Assembly (NCBI GenBank): GCA_904418825.1
Contig: CAJFPU010000003.1
Coordinates: 1 to 46,191 of the forward strand
Length of the DNA: 46,191 nucleotides
Source: an uncultured Romboutsia sp.
GTDB lineage: Bacteria; Bacillota; Clostridia; Peptostreptococcales; Peptostreptococcaceae
Direction of reading: 5' to 3'
The position numbers and the translations under genes were made by a program. This document shows positions 37,384 to 45,936 of the stretch, piece after piece. The notes beneath the pieces are model-generated. The model searched no databases. It saw only the letters and a program-made list of their open reading frames with translations, and had not been told where the DNA came from. How positions within the stretch are numbered: the stretch's first letter is position 1; every line of letters begins with the position of its first letter.

Positions 37384-37708
37384 GATATATTTTTATACTT
37401 ATTTATTATTTTTAATATAAATGGAAGTTTGTTACTATGCTATATCCATAAAATAATGTAACTAAATATCAATATTATTTATGGTTAAATTTTATGATTT
37501 AATTGCCCACTTATTATTTTACAAAATATATAACTTTATTTTATAATATGTTATATTATCTATGTTATATGTTACAATATTTTATAAATATTATTATATT
37601 CATTAACAAATTATATTTAATTTATAAATAAAACTTTATAGTCTTTATTTTTCTTTTAAATATTGTATTAAATAAAATAATAAGTCTGTTTATAATATAT
37701 GATATATA
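37384..37708. other. AT-rich gap without a recognised gene
   Basis: About 325 bases between the FAD oxidoreductase stop and the terminator at 37351-37383. I see no open frame with a Shine-Dalgarno and no strong hairpin. It may be a long 3' untranslated region or carry a small RNA that uses the terminator. Confidence 0.4.
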
Positions 37709-38989
37709 CTATATTATCTTTTTATCATATAAACCTTCTAAACCAGCTTTTCTAACTCTTTCTAATGCAACATTACTATCTGTACTATAGAAACCTAATC
37801 CTTTCATTCGCTCAAAGTAAATGCTTCCAGCAAAAGTAAATCTTAACATTTCACCATCAGGTTTATTTATTTCATTATTAGAGTATGCAATAAAATCTCC
37901 TATTAATAAATTTGTCGGCAATTGAATTAAGTATTTATCTGCACAATATCTAACAGCATTATGTCCTGCTAAACTACCTGTGCATATTGCCTCTGTATGA
38001 CCTACATGAAATCCTGATTTTTCTCCACCAACAAATAAATTTGACATACCTTTAGCTCTCATATAATTATCTCTTTTAGCAACAGACATATATCTAATAG
38101 AATTTCCTCTCCCTCCAGAATAGGGATCCACTATAAGAGCATTTTCAAACCCAGGTACCATTCTTAAAATTTCTAGATTATAAAAAGGTTCCATAAGTTT
38201 AGCATGACCTGTATCAATTAATACTATATTTTGTGCAAACTCTGGTAATGCATATTGTTGACATACTTTTATATCTAATATACCTTCATTTATAAGTTCT
38301 TTAGGTAATGGAATTACCGCACATCCTTTTTCATCTAATTCCTTTTGTATTTCCTCACTTAAAGATTCTTTTAAAAGCTTCATAGAACCACTAAATGCAC
38401 CAAACTCACCACTTTTTCTTTTACCTACCATATCCTCTAATCCACATTTACTTGTTATACTTACTCTTCCTCCAAATGATGGACATCTTAGTACACACAT
38501 TGCACATCCATTCCCATAAGCTGAACAATTTCCCATAGGTCCTGTTGAACCAGTAGTTTCAACAAATGCATCTCCATATATAATTTCTCCATCTTCTAGT
38601 ATAACTGCTAATAATTTATCATCTTCTCTCTTAACATCTATAACTCTACTAAAAAATCTAATTTCTATTCCCATATCTCTAATCTTATCTCTTACAGGTT
38701 TTTCTATCTTCGTTACATTATAAATAGTAGCATGACTATGTCCAGGGAAATCTATATCTCTATGAGTTGAGTATTTATCAGTTATTTCAAATAATTCTCT
38801 TGCACCAAGTGCTATTGCCTCTTCAGTAGCGCTATATCTACCATTATTTCTCATTATTCCACCAACATTACCAAGTCCTAAAAGTAAATCAGTTTTTTCT
38901 AATAATAAAACATCTGCACCTGCTTTTTTAGCAGCTATAGCAGCTGCACATCCTGACCATCCGCCTCCAATAACAACTATTTTCGCCAT
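37709..38989 (-). CDS. FAD-dependent oxidoreductase (GidA-like fold)
   Basis: The 426-residue protein begins with the FAD dinucleotide-binding motif VIGGGWSGCAAA (6-17) and EKTD, and closes with a second flavin segment, NLFVGGEKSGFHVGHTEAI, related to the GIDA/MnmG/TrmFO superfamily. It is not MnmG by length or motifs. A cysteine cluster GNCSAYGNGCAMCVLRC gives Cys155, 162, 165 and 169, which could hold an iron-sulfur centre or a redox disulfide. AGGAGG precedes the ATG. It follows the PyrK-like gene by 22 bases, so the two probably form an electron-transfer complex. Substrate unknown. Confidence 0.75.
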   Translation of the reverse strand: MAKIVVIGGGWSGCAAAIAAKKAGADVLLLEKTDLLLGLGNVGGIMRNNGRYSATEEAIALGARELFEITDKYSTHRDIDFPGHSHATIYNVTKIEKPVRDKIRDMGIEIRFFSRVIDVKREDDKLLAVILEDGEIIYGDAFVETTGSTGPMGNCSAYGNGCAMCVLRCPSFGGRVSITSKCGLEDMVGKRKSGEFGAFSGSMKLLKESLSEEIQKELDEKGCAVIPLPKELINEGILDIKVCQQYALPEFAQNIVLIDTGHAKLMEPFYNLEILRMVPGFENALIVDPYSGGRGNSIRYMSVAKRDNYMRAKGMSNLFVGGEKSGFHVGHTEAICTGSLAGHNAVRYCADKYLIQLPTNLLIGDFIAYSNNEINKPDGEMLRFTFAGSIYFERMKGLGFYSTDSNVALERVRKAGLEGLYDKKII

Positions 38990-39011
38990 AATAAATCCTC
39001 CTAAAACTTAA

Positions 39012-39956
39012 TTAAATATTTTTTAAATACTCTCTACTATTAACTTGTGCTTTACATGTCTTAACCATTACTCCATTTAAATCTATACAACAAGCACCAC
39101 ATATACCTTCGCCACAACATATTAAATTATTATTAGATATTGCCAACTTTATATTTTCATCTATAGAATCAACTATATCCATTACAACTTTGCTAAAACT
39201 GTTACTCGCTCCACTATATACCAATTTTATAGAATTAGATTTTATATAATCCGCTATAAATTTTTTATCTTCCTCTATGTCTATATGATATATATTTGCC
39301 CCTAGAGAATTTATTTTTTGAACAACAGTATCTATAATTACACCATTGTGGTTTATAAAAACATCGACTTTGTTATTATTATCTATTAATCTTTGGATTA
39401 CATTTATTGAATTTACTTGAGATAAGCCATTTAATATGATTAAACAATTAGAATTTGATATGCTTTTTATGTCTTTTATTCCAAACAATCCATTAAAATA
39501 AGGACCTTTAATATAAACTTTATTGAATTTAATTATATCTTTAGTTTTTACTCCTACAGTTTTTATAACCATTTCTAAATTACTAGTATCTAAATCAACA
39601 TCCATTACTGAAATCGGAGCACTAAATACATTGCTTTTTTTATCTTCACTCTTAACTAAAACATATGCTCCTGGATTACATAAGTCTTTTGATATTTCTT
39701 TTGGTATTTCTACGTTAATAAGATAAGTATTTTCTTCGATTAAGGTAATATTTTTTATATTACATAAATATTCTTGCCTCTCTACTACCGAAAATTTCTT
39801 ATTATGATTGACTTCATTATAAACACATACGCCTTGCCATATACAATCACATATCTCATTTTTATTTAACATATTACATCCTATACAATCTTTAGAATAT
39901 GCAAGATGACACGGACAGTATTTGCTACCTAAATCTGCACATGATAAAGTTTTCAT
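39012..39956 (-). CDS. Cysteine-rich PyrK-like electron-transfer protein
   Basis: Residues 1-44 hold eight cysteines (6, 14, 16, 24, 27, 36, 38, 44), suggesting one or two iron-sulfur centres. Residues 55-270 resemble the ferredoxin-reductase fold of PyrK, and the C-terminus has a [2Fe-2S] motif, Cys281-x4-Cys286-x2-Cys289-x11-Cys301, as in PyrK. The FAD loop, normally RxxS, reads SAPIS, and the NAD loop, normally GGGxGxAP, reads LNGLSQVNS, so normal cofactor binding is doubtful. AAGGAAGTG precedes the ATG. It is transcribed with the FAD oxidoreductase. It is not true PyrK, since no pyrimidine gene is nearby. Confidence 0.75.
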   Translation of the reverse strand: MKTLSCADLGSKYCPCHLAYSKDCIGCNMLNKNEICDCIWQGVCVYNEVNHNKKFSVVERQEYLCNIKNITLIEENTYLINVEIPKEISKDLCNPGAYVLVKSEDKKSNVFSAPISVMDVDLDTSNLEMVIKTVGVKTKDIIKFNKVYIKGPYFNGLFGIKDIKSISNSNCLIILNGLSQVNSINVIQRLIDNNNKVDVFINHNGVIIDTVVQKINSLGANIYHIDIEEDKKFIADYIKSNSIKLVYSGASNSFSKVVMDIVDSIDENIKLAISNNNLICCGEGICGACCIDLNGVMVKTCKAQVNSREYLKNI

Positions 39957-40313
39957 TTTTTCACTTCCTTAATGCTATATTTTAAAACTTATATTAATAC
40001 CTATACTATATAAGTTATTAATTATATCAATTTTTGTTACAGAAGTATTTTTAATACTTCTATTTTATAAACATCAAAAATATAATTTAATTAGTAATAG
40101 TCTATTTTAGTTTGCTATTTATTGTTAAAAATTATAGCTAATTTATAAATTTTGTTAATTTAACTCTTTGTGCTAGTTAAATTCAATTGTTGAAAATACT
40201 ACAGTTTAACAAGATATATTTTAATAATTAAAAAACTTTATATAACAATTTCAATATATTTAATAAAATAACTAACACAACAGATTAATTTAAATTTAAT
40301 AAAGGAGATTCAC
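39957..40313. promoter_or_regulatory. Divergent control region of the redox pair and the membrane protein
   Basis: This 357-base region separates two divergent units. It holds a perfect hairpin, AGAAGTATT/AATACTTCT with a 3-base loop (40041-40061), a second inverted repeat AATTTAAC (40157-40164)/GTTAAATT (40176-40183), and several TTGTTAA-like half sites (40122, 40152, 40187, 40206 inverted). No open frame is seen. Individual promoters could not be fixed. Confidence 0.4.
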
Positions 40314-40946
40314 ATGAACAATACATTCCTTTTTTCAAACACTCATTTAATTATTTTATTTATTTTCTCTATATTTTTATACTTATGTCCTAAATTCACA
40401 AAACATCTACTGCCATATAGCTATGTAGTTGAAAAAATAATTTGTATTTTGATTATATTAGAAATTACTTTTGAACAATTTTCTTATCTCTCAATGGGAA
40501 GCTATGATGTATATACATGTTTGCCTATTAGAATATCAAGATTTACATCTTATATTTGTATAGCTATATTATTTTTTAAAAATTATCAATTATTTAATAT
40601 ATTTTTTTCATGGAGTATAGTATGCTCTATCGGAGATATGATATTTTTCCCAAACTTAGGCTATAGATTTCCAAATATATTATATTACTTATTCTTTTTT
40701 TCAAATTGTATATTAATTTATACAACTGTTTACTTAACTGAGGTTAGAAAATTTAATATAAATAAATATGCATTGAGAGATAATTTCATTTTTTGCATAC
40801 TTTACTTCTCTTTTATATACTTTTTAAATAATTTTACAAATGCACATTATCCATATAGTTTTTCAAGCTATAATTATCTAAGTATAATTATATTTACTTT
40901 AATTACAACTATAATTTATATACCTATCCTATTTTTTAATAAATAA
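40314..40946 (+). CDS. Integral membrane protein, YwaF/TMEM164-like
   Basis: The 210-residue protein has about six hydrophobic segments. CLPIRISRFTSYICIAILF near 70-90 and the spacing of GDMIFFPNLG recall the YwaF/TMEM164 family (TIGR02206), whose usual motif is LPLHLC. Here the His is replaced by Arg, so membership is tentative. AAAGGAG precedes the ATG. It stands alone on the plus strand, divergent from the PyrK-like gene, with a strong terminator after it. No function is assigned. Confidence 0.55.
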   Translation: MNNTFLFSNTHLIILFIFSIFLYLCPKFTKHLLPYSYVVEKIICILIILEITFEQFSYLSMGSYDVYTCLPIRISRFTSYICIAILFFKNYQLFNIFFSWSIVCSIGDMIFFPNLGYRFPNILYYLFFFSNCILIYTTVYLTEVRKFNINKYALRDNFIFCILYFSFIYFLNNFTNAHYPYSFSSYNYLSIIIFTLITTIIYIPILFFNK

Positions 40947-41291
40947 TTTATTTTTAATTTTATGAATAAAAAAAATAAATTTATTTATACAAAAAAGCTC
41001 GCTATTTATAGCGAGCAAATAATTTTTTATTTTCATATTTAATGTAAGAAGAAAATAAAAATCTTAGGCTAAGTAAATTATAGCATAACTTAATCAATAC
41101 TTGAATTCTTTATTTCTATATTTTGCTATAATTGAATCATTTTACATCTTAATTTTTATATTATCTATATACATATAGTTTATATACCCTTTATATATGT
41201 TTTTATACTTAGTTTTTATTATCTATTTACTTAACATAATTTTTTATTGTTAAATATATTTTATAAGTAATAAAAAATATCAATATTTAAT
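40947..41291. other. AT-rich gap before ytfJ
   Basis: Besides the terminator at 40997-41016, about 270 bases toward the ytfJ stop hold no open frame with a Shine-Dalgarno and no strong hairpin. A terminator for ytfJ on the minus strand was not found. Confidence 0.4.
40997..41016 (+). terminator. Terminator of the YwaF-like gene
   Basis: GCTCGCTA (40997-41004) and TAGCGAGC (41009-41016) pair perfectly around TTTA, followed on the plus strand by AAATAATTTTTT. The six A residues upstream give a possible U run on the minus strand too. Confidence 0.85.
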
Positions 41292-41690
41292 TTAATTTTG
41301 TTTGTTATTTTGAGATAGTTTTTGAAGTTTTTCAATTACCTTAGGTGTTATAGTTAATATATTGTCTATCATGTTTATATTATTATCCAAACTCATAAGT
41401 CTAGTTTCTCCATTTTCTACAACAACAAATGCTACTGGTTGTATACTAACAGCCCCTGCACTACCACCAGCAAAATTAGTATCATTTTTATCTCTATTTA
41501 TATCTTCTTTATAGCCTTTAGAATATTCTCCTCCACCTATTCCAAAACCTATAGTAACCTTAGATATAGGCACTACTACTGTTGTATCTGTTTTTATAGG
41601 GTCTCCTATTATAGTATTTGCATCTATAGAACCTTTTATTGTATCAAGTGTGGTTTCCATTATATTTTGTATTGATCCTGTTGCTCTCAT
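41292..41690 (-). CDS. ytfJ: YtfJ/GerW family sporulation protein
   Basis: GerW/YtfJ is needed for normal spore germination in Bacillus. The family pattern is clear: IQNIMETTLDTIKGSIDANTIIGDPI, a Gly-rich core (IGFGIGGGEYSKG, FAGGSAGAVSIQPVAFVVV). The 132-residue length is normal. GAGGAGG precedes the ATG. The gene overlaps the end of the DUF2953 gene by 47 bases in a different frame, so the two are coupled; in Bacillus the homologues ytfI and ytfJ are also neighbours. Confidence 0.93.
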   Translation of the reverse strand: MRATGSIQNIMETTLDTIKGSIDANTIIGDPIKTDTTVVVPISKVTIGFGIGGGEYSKGYKEDINRDKNDTNFAGGSAGAVSIQPVAFVVVENGETRLMSLDNNINMIDNILTITPKVIEKLQKLSQNNKQN

Positions 41691-42270
41691 ATTTTTTATC
41701 CTCCTCTTTTATATTTTTATTTAATATAAATTTTAATATTTCTATTATATTTTTAATACTAGGTTTTATATATAGTTTAAAATCTATATATATTTTATTT
41801 TCTATAAAGTTTGGTTTTATATTCATATAAAATCTATTCGGATTTATAATATTTATTAAATTTCCATAGATCAAATTTACAGATAAATATGCAAAATTAG
41901 TAATAGCTATATTAGTATTTCCTATATAAATATCGGAATAAAACTCTTCTATCTCTATATTCTTAAATAATTTATAAATTTCTAGAAAATATTTTATAGG
42001 TATTTGTTTTTCTTTTAGTTTTTTTATAAAAATATTTTTTCTTTTAGTTTTTTTTAACTCCTTTTTCATAGATTTTTTTTTAGTGGGATAAATCGGTATA
42101 TTTATATTTATAATATTAAACATATATCTTAAATTTAAATTTATTTTTATATCTTCATTAACTATTTTAAATGTAAATACTATATGAAATGGTACCTTTA
42201 TAAAAACAATTAGTATTGATATTATAAATAGTATTATTATTAAAAATTTAAATATATTACTATGATTCAT
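41644..42270 (-). CDS. DUF2953 (YtfI-like) membrane-anchored protein
   Basis: One N-terminal membrane segment (about 7-25) is followed by a soluble, Lys- and Ile-rich part with GNTNIAITNFAYLSVNLIYG near 116-135, matching the DUF2953 pattern (Bacillus YtfI). Function unknown; the family travels with ytfJ and often scpAB in spore formers. The Shine-Dalgarno is weak. The 208 residues overlap ytfJ by 47 bases, which makes coupled expression likely. Confidence 0.78.
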   Translation of the reverse strand: MNHSNIFKFLIIILFIISILIVFIKVPFHIVFTFKIVNEDIKINLNLRYMFNIININIPIYPTKKKSMKKELKKTKRKNIFIKKLKEKQIPIKYFLEIYKLFKNIEIEEFYSDIYIGNTNIAITNFAYLSVNLIYGNLINIINPNRFYMNIKPNFIENKIYIDFKLYIKPSIKNIIEILKFILNKNIKEEDKKYESNRINTKYNGNHT

Positions 42271-42392
42271 AATTCTATTATTTTCTAAATAATGTATATA
42301 TATACCAATAATTTAGAATAAAGTTTATCTAAATTATATTTTTTGTCATAAAAATAGTTAATATATTAAATACATCAAATTTTTTAATCTAA

Positions 42393-42422
42393 AAAAAGTG
42401 TACTAAACCTAGCACACTTTTT
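42393..42422 (-). terminator. Terminator after scpB
   Basis: Arms 42393-42404 and 42411-42422 pair fully in the minus-strand RNA (one G-U pair), with a U run. On the plus strand the same position is an A-C mismatch, so it works best on the minus strand and closes the scpA-scpB unit. Confidence 0.8.
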
Positions 42423-42954
42423 ATTCATTATTATTTTCATAATTTTCTATAGGAGGTAAATCCTCTAATTTTTCTATATTAAGTAATTTTAAAAATTCAT
42501 CAGTTGTTTTATATATTATAGGCTTACCTATTCTTTCAAGCCTACCAGCCTCTTTTATAAGATTATTTTCTAAAAGTGTCTGTATTGCCTTATCACTTTT
42601 AACACCTCTTATATCTTCTATTTCGACTTTTGTTATTGGTTGCTTATATGCTATTATAGTTAAAGTTTCTAAAGTTGTTTGAGTTAAGCTTTTCTTTTTC
42701 TTAGGTTCAAGAACTTTTTTTATAAAATTTGCATAATCTTTATTCGTACACATTTGGTATTTATCTTGTAACTTTATTATCTGTATACCCCTATTATTTT
42801 CTTTGTATTCCTCTATAAGATTATTTAACATATATTCTATTTCTTTACTTGCTAATTCTTCATTTATTATATCATTTAACTCTTTTATACTAATAGGTTC
42901 TGCATATGCAAACATAACAGCCTCTATAATGTGCTTTATATCTTCACGTCTCAT
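42421..42954 (-). CDS. scpB: Segregation and condensation protein B
   Basis: ScpB joins ScpA and SMC in chromosome condensation. The two winged-helix domains are visible: HIIEAVMFAYAEPISIKEL and TLETLTIIAYKQPITKVEIEDIRGVKSDKAI. The 177-residue length is normal. The gene starts 2 bases after scpA ends. The acidic tail is short. Confidence 0.94.
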   Translation of the reverse strand: MRREDIKHIIEAVMFAYAEPISIKELNDIINEELASKEIEYMLNNLIEEYKENNRGIQIIKLQDKYQMCTNKDYANFIKKVLEPKKKKSLTQTTLETLTIIAYKQPITKVEIEDIRGVKSDKAIQTLLENNLIKEAGRLERIGKPIIYKTTDEFLKLLNIEKLEDLPPIENYENNNE

Positions 42955-42956
42955 TT

Positions 42957-43682
42957 CTAACTCTCCAGATTTTTCTTTATTAAGATATCATCAAAAAATA
43001 AATCTTGGTAAACTACTATTTCTCTTGATTTTATAAGTTCTAATATTGACAAAAATGTTGCAATTACTTCATCTTTATCTACATTTTCTGTAACTTTTAT
43101 AAAGCTTACCTCATTATCTCTATCTATAATTTCTCTTATATATGCTATTTTTTCTTCAACTGGTACTATTTTACCTCTTACTATTTTTTCTAATTTCTCA
43201 TCTTTTTGTAGCTTATCTTCTTCAGTTTTGACCTTTAATATGTGTGGAAGTATATTTATTATAGCATCTATAGATATATCATCTAAATCCATAGTATCAT
43301 CTATTATGATTTCTTCTTTTTTTCTATAATATAAATCATCTATATAAGTTATATTATCTTTTAAATCTTGTGAAGCTAGTTTAAACTTTTTATACTCTTC
43401 TAGCTTTTCCATAAGTTCTAAACGAGGGTCTTCTATCTCATTATTATCTTTTTGCTTATATAATAAATATCTAGATTTTATTTCTAATAACTTTGATGCC
43501 ATAGTTATAAACTCACTTGCTATTTCTAAATCCATTTTCTCTAATGCCGTTATATAATTTATATATTGTTTAGTTATATCTATGATAGATATATCTTTAA
43601 TATCTATCTTTTGTTTAGATATCATATCATATAGTAAATCTAATGGGCCTTCATAAACCTTAAGCTGTACATTATATTTCAT
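42957..43682 (-). CDS. scpA: Segregation and condensation protein A
   Basis: ScpA is the kleisin that bridges the SMC head domains. The N-terminal kleisin signature YEGPLDLLYDMISKQKIDI is present, as is SELASEFITMASKLLEIKSRYLL-like text (IASEFITMASKLLEIKSRYL). The C-terminal winged helix contains VIATFLSILELIKSREI. The 241 residues fit. AGAGGTAG precedes the ATG. It follows the M50 protease gene by 17 bases and heads scpB. Confidence 0.94.
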   Translation of the reverse strand: MKYNVQLKVYEGPLDLLYDMISKQKIDIKDISIIDITKQYINYITALEKMDLEIASEFITMASKLLEIKSRYLLYKQKDNNEIEDPRLELMEKLEEYKKFKLASQDLKDNITYIDDLYYRKKEEIIIDDTMDLDDISIDAIINILPHILKVKTEEDKLQKDEKLEKIVRGKIVPVEEKIAYIREIIDRDNEVSFIKVTENVDKDEVIATFLSILELIKSREIVVYQDLFFDDILIKKNLES

Positions 43683-43699
43683 TTAAACTACCTCTTAAA

Positions 43700-44290
43700 T
43701 TATATAAATAAGTATAATATATTCCAAATTACATTTATTATTGGAGATACAAAAATACTATATGCTCCCGTAATTATTAAAACTAAAAATATTATACTAC
43801 TCATACTTTCATATTTATATACTATTTCATTATACTTATATGGTATAAATGAAGATATTATTCCCCATCCATCAAGTGGTGGTATTGGTAATAAATTAAA
43901 TGCAGCAAATCCTACATTGTACATTATAACATATTGAGCTATTAAGTTTATTGCATACATATTTATTTCTTTATTTATTAGTATGCATATTATAGCAGTT
44001 ATTATGTTCGCAGTAACACCTGCTAACGATACTATTATATTTCCTACTTTATAATTTTTAAAATTATTTGGATTTACTGGTACAGGCTTTGCCCATCCTA
44101 TATGAACAATAAGCATTGCTATTAAACCCATAGCATCTAAATGTTTTGCTGGATTCAAAGTCATTCTTCCATACATCTTAGCTGTATCATCACCTAATAA
44201 ATGAGCTGAGTATGCATGACCAAATTCATGGACAGATATAGCTACTGCTATCGCAACTATACTTGCTAATATAGTACTTAAATTATACAT
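43700..44290 (-). CDS. Site-2-type M50 membrane metalloprotease
   Basis: This is a small intramembrane zinc protease. The zinc motif HEFGH (His21-Glu22-His25) lies in the first hydrophobic segment, and the distal ligand is in NLLPIPPLDGWG. About five membrane segments fit the YwhC/Rv-type M50B family without PDZ domain; length is 196. The exact substrate is unknown. GGAGAG precedes the ATG. It lies between dacF and scpA. Confidence 0.9.
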   Translation of the reverse strand: MYNLSTILASIVAIAVAISVHEFGHAYSAHLLGDDTAKMYGRMTLNPAKHLDAMGLIAMLIVHIGWAKPVPVNPNNFKNYKVGNIIVSLAGVTANIITAIICILINKEINMYAINLIAQYVIMYNVGFAAFNLLPIPPLDGWGIISSFIPYKYNEIVYKYESMSSIIFLVLIITGAYSIFVSPIINVIWNILYLFI

Positions 44291-44376
44291 TAATTATCTC
44301 TCCTAAATTTTCTATTTTAATATTATTATATCAATTTTCTAATTTATAATCAAAACTTTTGTAAATATAGAAAAAA

Positions 44377-44394
44377 CAATAGGATATCCTATTG
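44377..44394 (-). terminator. Terminator after dacF
   Basis: CAATAGGA (44377-44384) and TCCTATTG (44387-44394) pair around two bases, with six U residues following on the minus strand. It is about 150 nt downstream of the dacF stop. Confidence 0.7.
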
Positions 44395-44542
44395 CCTTTT
44401 CTTTTTTCTGTATTCAGATTTTAAACCCAATATAAATCATGATTAATATATTTATAATGTATTCATTGTTAACATATAAATTCATAACTCATGATTATTT
44501 ATTTTATAAATCATTATAAAAATAAATTAAAAAGCTTCTTTT

Positions 44543-45694
44543 TTATAACATTTCATCTATAACTCGTTGTAACATTTTTAAATAACTTGCTTTTTGTATA
44601 TCTTTTGTATTTACTAAATCAACTTTACCCACTAAAGTTTTACCTTGATAAATTTCTACATATCCTAAATTGGTTCCTTTTTTAATTGGTATTATTGGAT
44701 TTTGATTTACTTTTATCTTTCTAGTAAAATCTCTCTTTCCACCTTTTTTTATAAGTACACTTAAATCTTCTTTTGCTACTAGGTTTATTTTTTGATCTTC
44801 TGCCTTATCTACTGTAAGTGTAGCTATATTATCATCTTTAGAACATAGTTTTACACTTTCATAATTTGCAAATCCAAAATTTAAAAGACTTGTTGCGTCT
44901 TTAAATCTTTCAGGGGATGTTTCAGCTCCTAAAGTTACTGCAACTAAATGAGTATCTCCTCTTTTAGCTGAAGCTGATAGACAAAATTTAGCTTGTTGAG
45001 TAAATCCTGTTTTAACACCTGTTGCTCCTTGATAATGCTTTATTAATTTGTTTGTATTAGCAAGTCCAACTGTAGCTTGCTTCTTCCCAACAACAACTTT
45101 ATCCATCCAAGTTGTTAAGTATTTATTTATGACATCATGTTTTAATAATTCTCTAGACATTAATGCTATGTCATGAGCTGATGTATAATGATTATCAACA
45201 GGAAGTCCATTAGTATTTACAAAATGTGTATCTTTCATATTTAATGCTTTAGCTTTAGCATTCATCATTTCTACAAAACTCTCTACACTTCCACCTATAT
45301 ATTCAGCCATAGCAACACAACCATCATTAGCAGATGCTACAGCTATACCCTTTAATAAAGTATCTACTTTTTGAACTTCACCTGGTTCTAAAAATATTTG
45401 ACTACCTCCCATACTTGCTGCATTTTCACTTATTTGTACATTATCATCTAAAGTTATCTTTCCAGAATCTAACGCTTCACATATAAGTAACATAGTCATT
45501 ACTTTAGTTACACTTGCAGGAGGTAACTTATCATGAGCATTTTTTTCATAAAGTATTTGTCCACTTGCTACATCCATTAATATAGCTGATTTAGAAGATA
45601 TACTAATTTGAGCATTACCTTCATTTGCAAATGATAAATTCATAGGCATAATTGCAATTAGTATAGTCATTATAAGACTAGCTAGTTTTTTCAT
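44543..45694 (-). CDS. dacF: D-alanyl-D-alanine carboxypeptidase, DacF type
   Basis: A penicillin-binding protein of the S11 family that removes the last D-Ala of peptidoglycan stems and, in spore formers, tunes cortex cross-linking. The signal peptide covers residues 1-23 (SFA cleavage). Catalytic motifs are SVTK (Ser61, Lys64), SAN in AVASANDGC and KTG in TGVKTGFT. A C-terminal beta domain and a final amphipathic helix follow. GTG at 45703 is part of the Shine-Dalgarno AGAGGTGAC, so ATG at 45692-45694 is chosen, giving 383 residues. It follows the SASP-like gene closely, an arrangement I recall from C. difficile. Confidence 0.94.
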   Translation of the reverse strand: MKKLASLIMTILIAIMPMNLSFANEGNAQISISSKSAILMDVASGQILYEKNAHDKLPPASVTKVMTMLLICEALDSGKITLDDNVQISENAASMGGSQIFLEPGEVQKVDTLLKGIAVASANDGCVAMAEYIGGSVESFVEMMNAKAKALNMKDTHFVNTNGLPVDNHYTSAHDIALMSRELLKHDVINKYLTTWMDKVVVGKKQATVGLANTNKLIKHYQGATGVKTGFTQQAKFCLSASAKRGDTHLVAVTLGAETSPERFKDATSLLNFGFANYESVKLCSKDDNIATLTVDKAEDQKINLVAKEDLSVLIKKGGKRDFTRKIKVNQNPIIPIKKGTNLGYVEIYQGKTLVGKVDLVNTKDIQKASYLKMLQRVIDEML

Positions 45695-45747
45695 TAATGT
45701 CACCTCTTAATATTTATTTAAATTTATTTTCTCACTATTTGTTGTTT

Positions 45748-45936
45748 TTATTCTAAATGACCAGTCTTAGAAAAACTAGTTCTTTCTTTATTTCTTTTAA
45801 TTCTTAATTTTGTTTTAGGTAGCACTCCATTGTAATTAAGTTCTATCAAATTAAAGATATCTTTTGGATGCATTTCATATTCTGCAGCGATTTCCATTTT
45901 CATTTGTTTTAAAGCTTTTTTTGCATTACTATCCAT
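45748..45936 (-). CDS. Divergent alpha/beta-type small acid-soluble spore protein
   Basis: The 62-residue protein matches the alpha/beta SASP pattern in its first half, AKKALKQMKMEIAAEYEM, and in NYNGVLPKTKLRIKRN, where normal SASPs have GYxGxLTSRxxG. It lacks the conserved GGEMTRRLI segment, so it is shorter and more divergent than ordinary SASPs, which coat spore DNA. AGAGGTG precedes the ATG. It stands 53 bases before dacF; in C. difficile a SASP-type gene lies beside dacF and is linked to sporulation control, from memory. A role as a regulator instead of a DNA coat is possible. Confidence 0.7.
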   Translation of the reverse strand: MDSNAKKALKQMKMEIAAEYEMHPKDIFNLIELNYNGVLPKTKLRIKRNKERTSFSKTGHLE

